Of a DNA stretch of 64,000 nucleotides, positions 63,970 through 64,000 are shown piece after piece. The stretch is from Fictibacillus terranigra (lineage in GTDB: Bacteria > Bacillota > Bacilli > Bacillales > Fictibacillaceae), in assembly GCF_030412265.1 (NCBI RefSeq), contig NZ_JAUHLN010000007.1:24068-88067 (forward strand), read 5' to 3'. Made by a program: the position numbers and the translations under genes. The notes below the pieces were generated by a model that was not told where the DNA came from, ran no database searches, and saw nothing but the letters and a program-made list of their open reading frames with translations. Numbering within the stretch: position 1 is the stretch's first letter; every line of letters begins with the position of its first letter.

Positions 63970-64000
63970 AAAGCCAGGTAAGTCAGGGATTTTACAATCC

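Noticed and set aside
63700..64000. Start of the 16S rRNA gene inside the window
   Set aside because: Only the promoter and leader are present; the conserved 16S 5' end is not reached.

Overview
The window looks like chromosome from a Bacillaceae member (Bacillus/Fictibacillus-like). The evidence is the gene order moxR - DUF58 - transglutaminase - guaA - pbuG, which matches B. subtilis yeaC-yeaD-yebA-guaA-pbuG, together with guanine riboswitches, AGGAGG-type ribosome sites, a cre-like site and a Bacillus-type rRNA leader at the right edge. No tRNA, CRISPR array, IS element or complete prophage was seen.

Layout. (1) 1-14.2 kb: an AT-rich BREX phage-defence island (brxA partial, brxB, brxC, pglX, pglZ). 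A SNF2/DEAD-type helicase stands where type 1 BREX normally has brxL. Decayed gene pieces follow (14.2-15.1 kb), including an HNH nuclease remnant. (2) 15.1-19.8 kb, minus strand: an SDR oxidoreductase, three luciferase-like flavin monooxygenases and an ArsR-type regulator. (3) 19.9-28.3 kb: a frameshifted remnant, a DUF4317 protein, an ECF transporter S component, a LytS/LytT two-component pair next to a CstA-family transporter with a cre-like site, an EamA transporter, and a 44-residue membrane peptide not usually annotated. (4) 28.5-35.1 kb: a thiazole/oxazole-modified bacteriocin cluster of the heterocycloanthracin/sonorensin type (Cys-rich precursor, ThiF-like maturation protein, YcaO cyclodehydratase, SagB-type dehydrogenase) followed by a holin-like gene. 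(5) 35.3-43.2 kb: moxR/DUF58/transglutaminase, then guaA and pbuG, each behind its own guanine riboswitch and terminator. (6) 43.3-58.6 kb: after a six-copy 21-bp repeat comes an unusual type VII secretion (T7SS) locus: vWA protein, PP2C phosphatase, YukD-like ubiquitin fold, EssC-type ATPase without FHA domains, WXG100 protein, a kinase-TM-TPR protein, a surface protein with a DPGT-repeat linker, and a second WXG100 module with a glycine-zipper candidate effector. (7) 58.7-63.6 kb: small membrane protein, DUF2085, EcsC-family protein, a transglutaminase-domain lipoprotein and nicotinate phosphoribosyltransferase. The window ends in the promoter and leader of an rRNA operon.

The most promising system is region 6. 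A vWA + PP2C + kinase set, which resembles the TerY-P phospho-signalling triads, is interleaved with T7SS core genes, while EsaA, EssA and a canonical EssB are absent. The kinase-TM-TPR protein has the topology expected of an EssB substitute, but its catalytic residues are retained. All functions are assigned by reading motifs and recalled family features; no database search was run.
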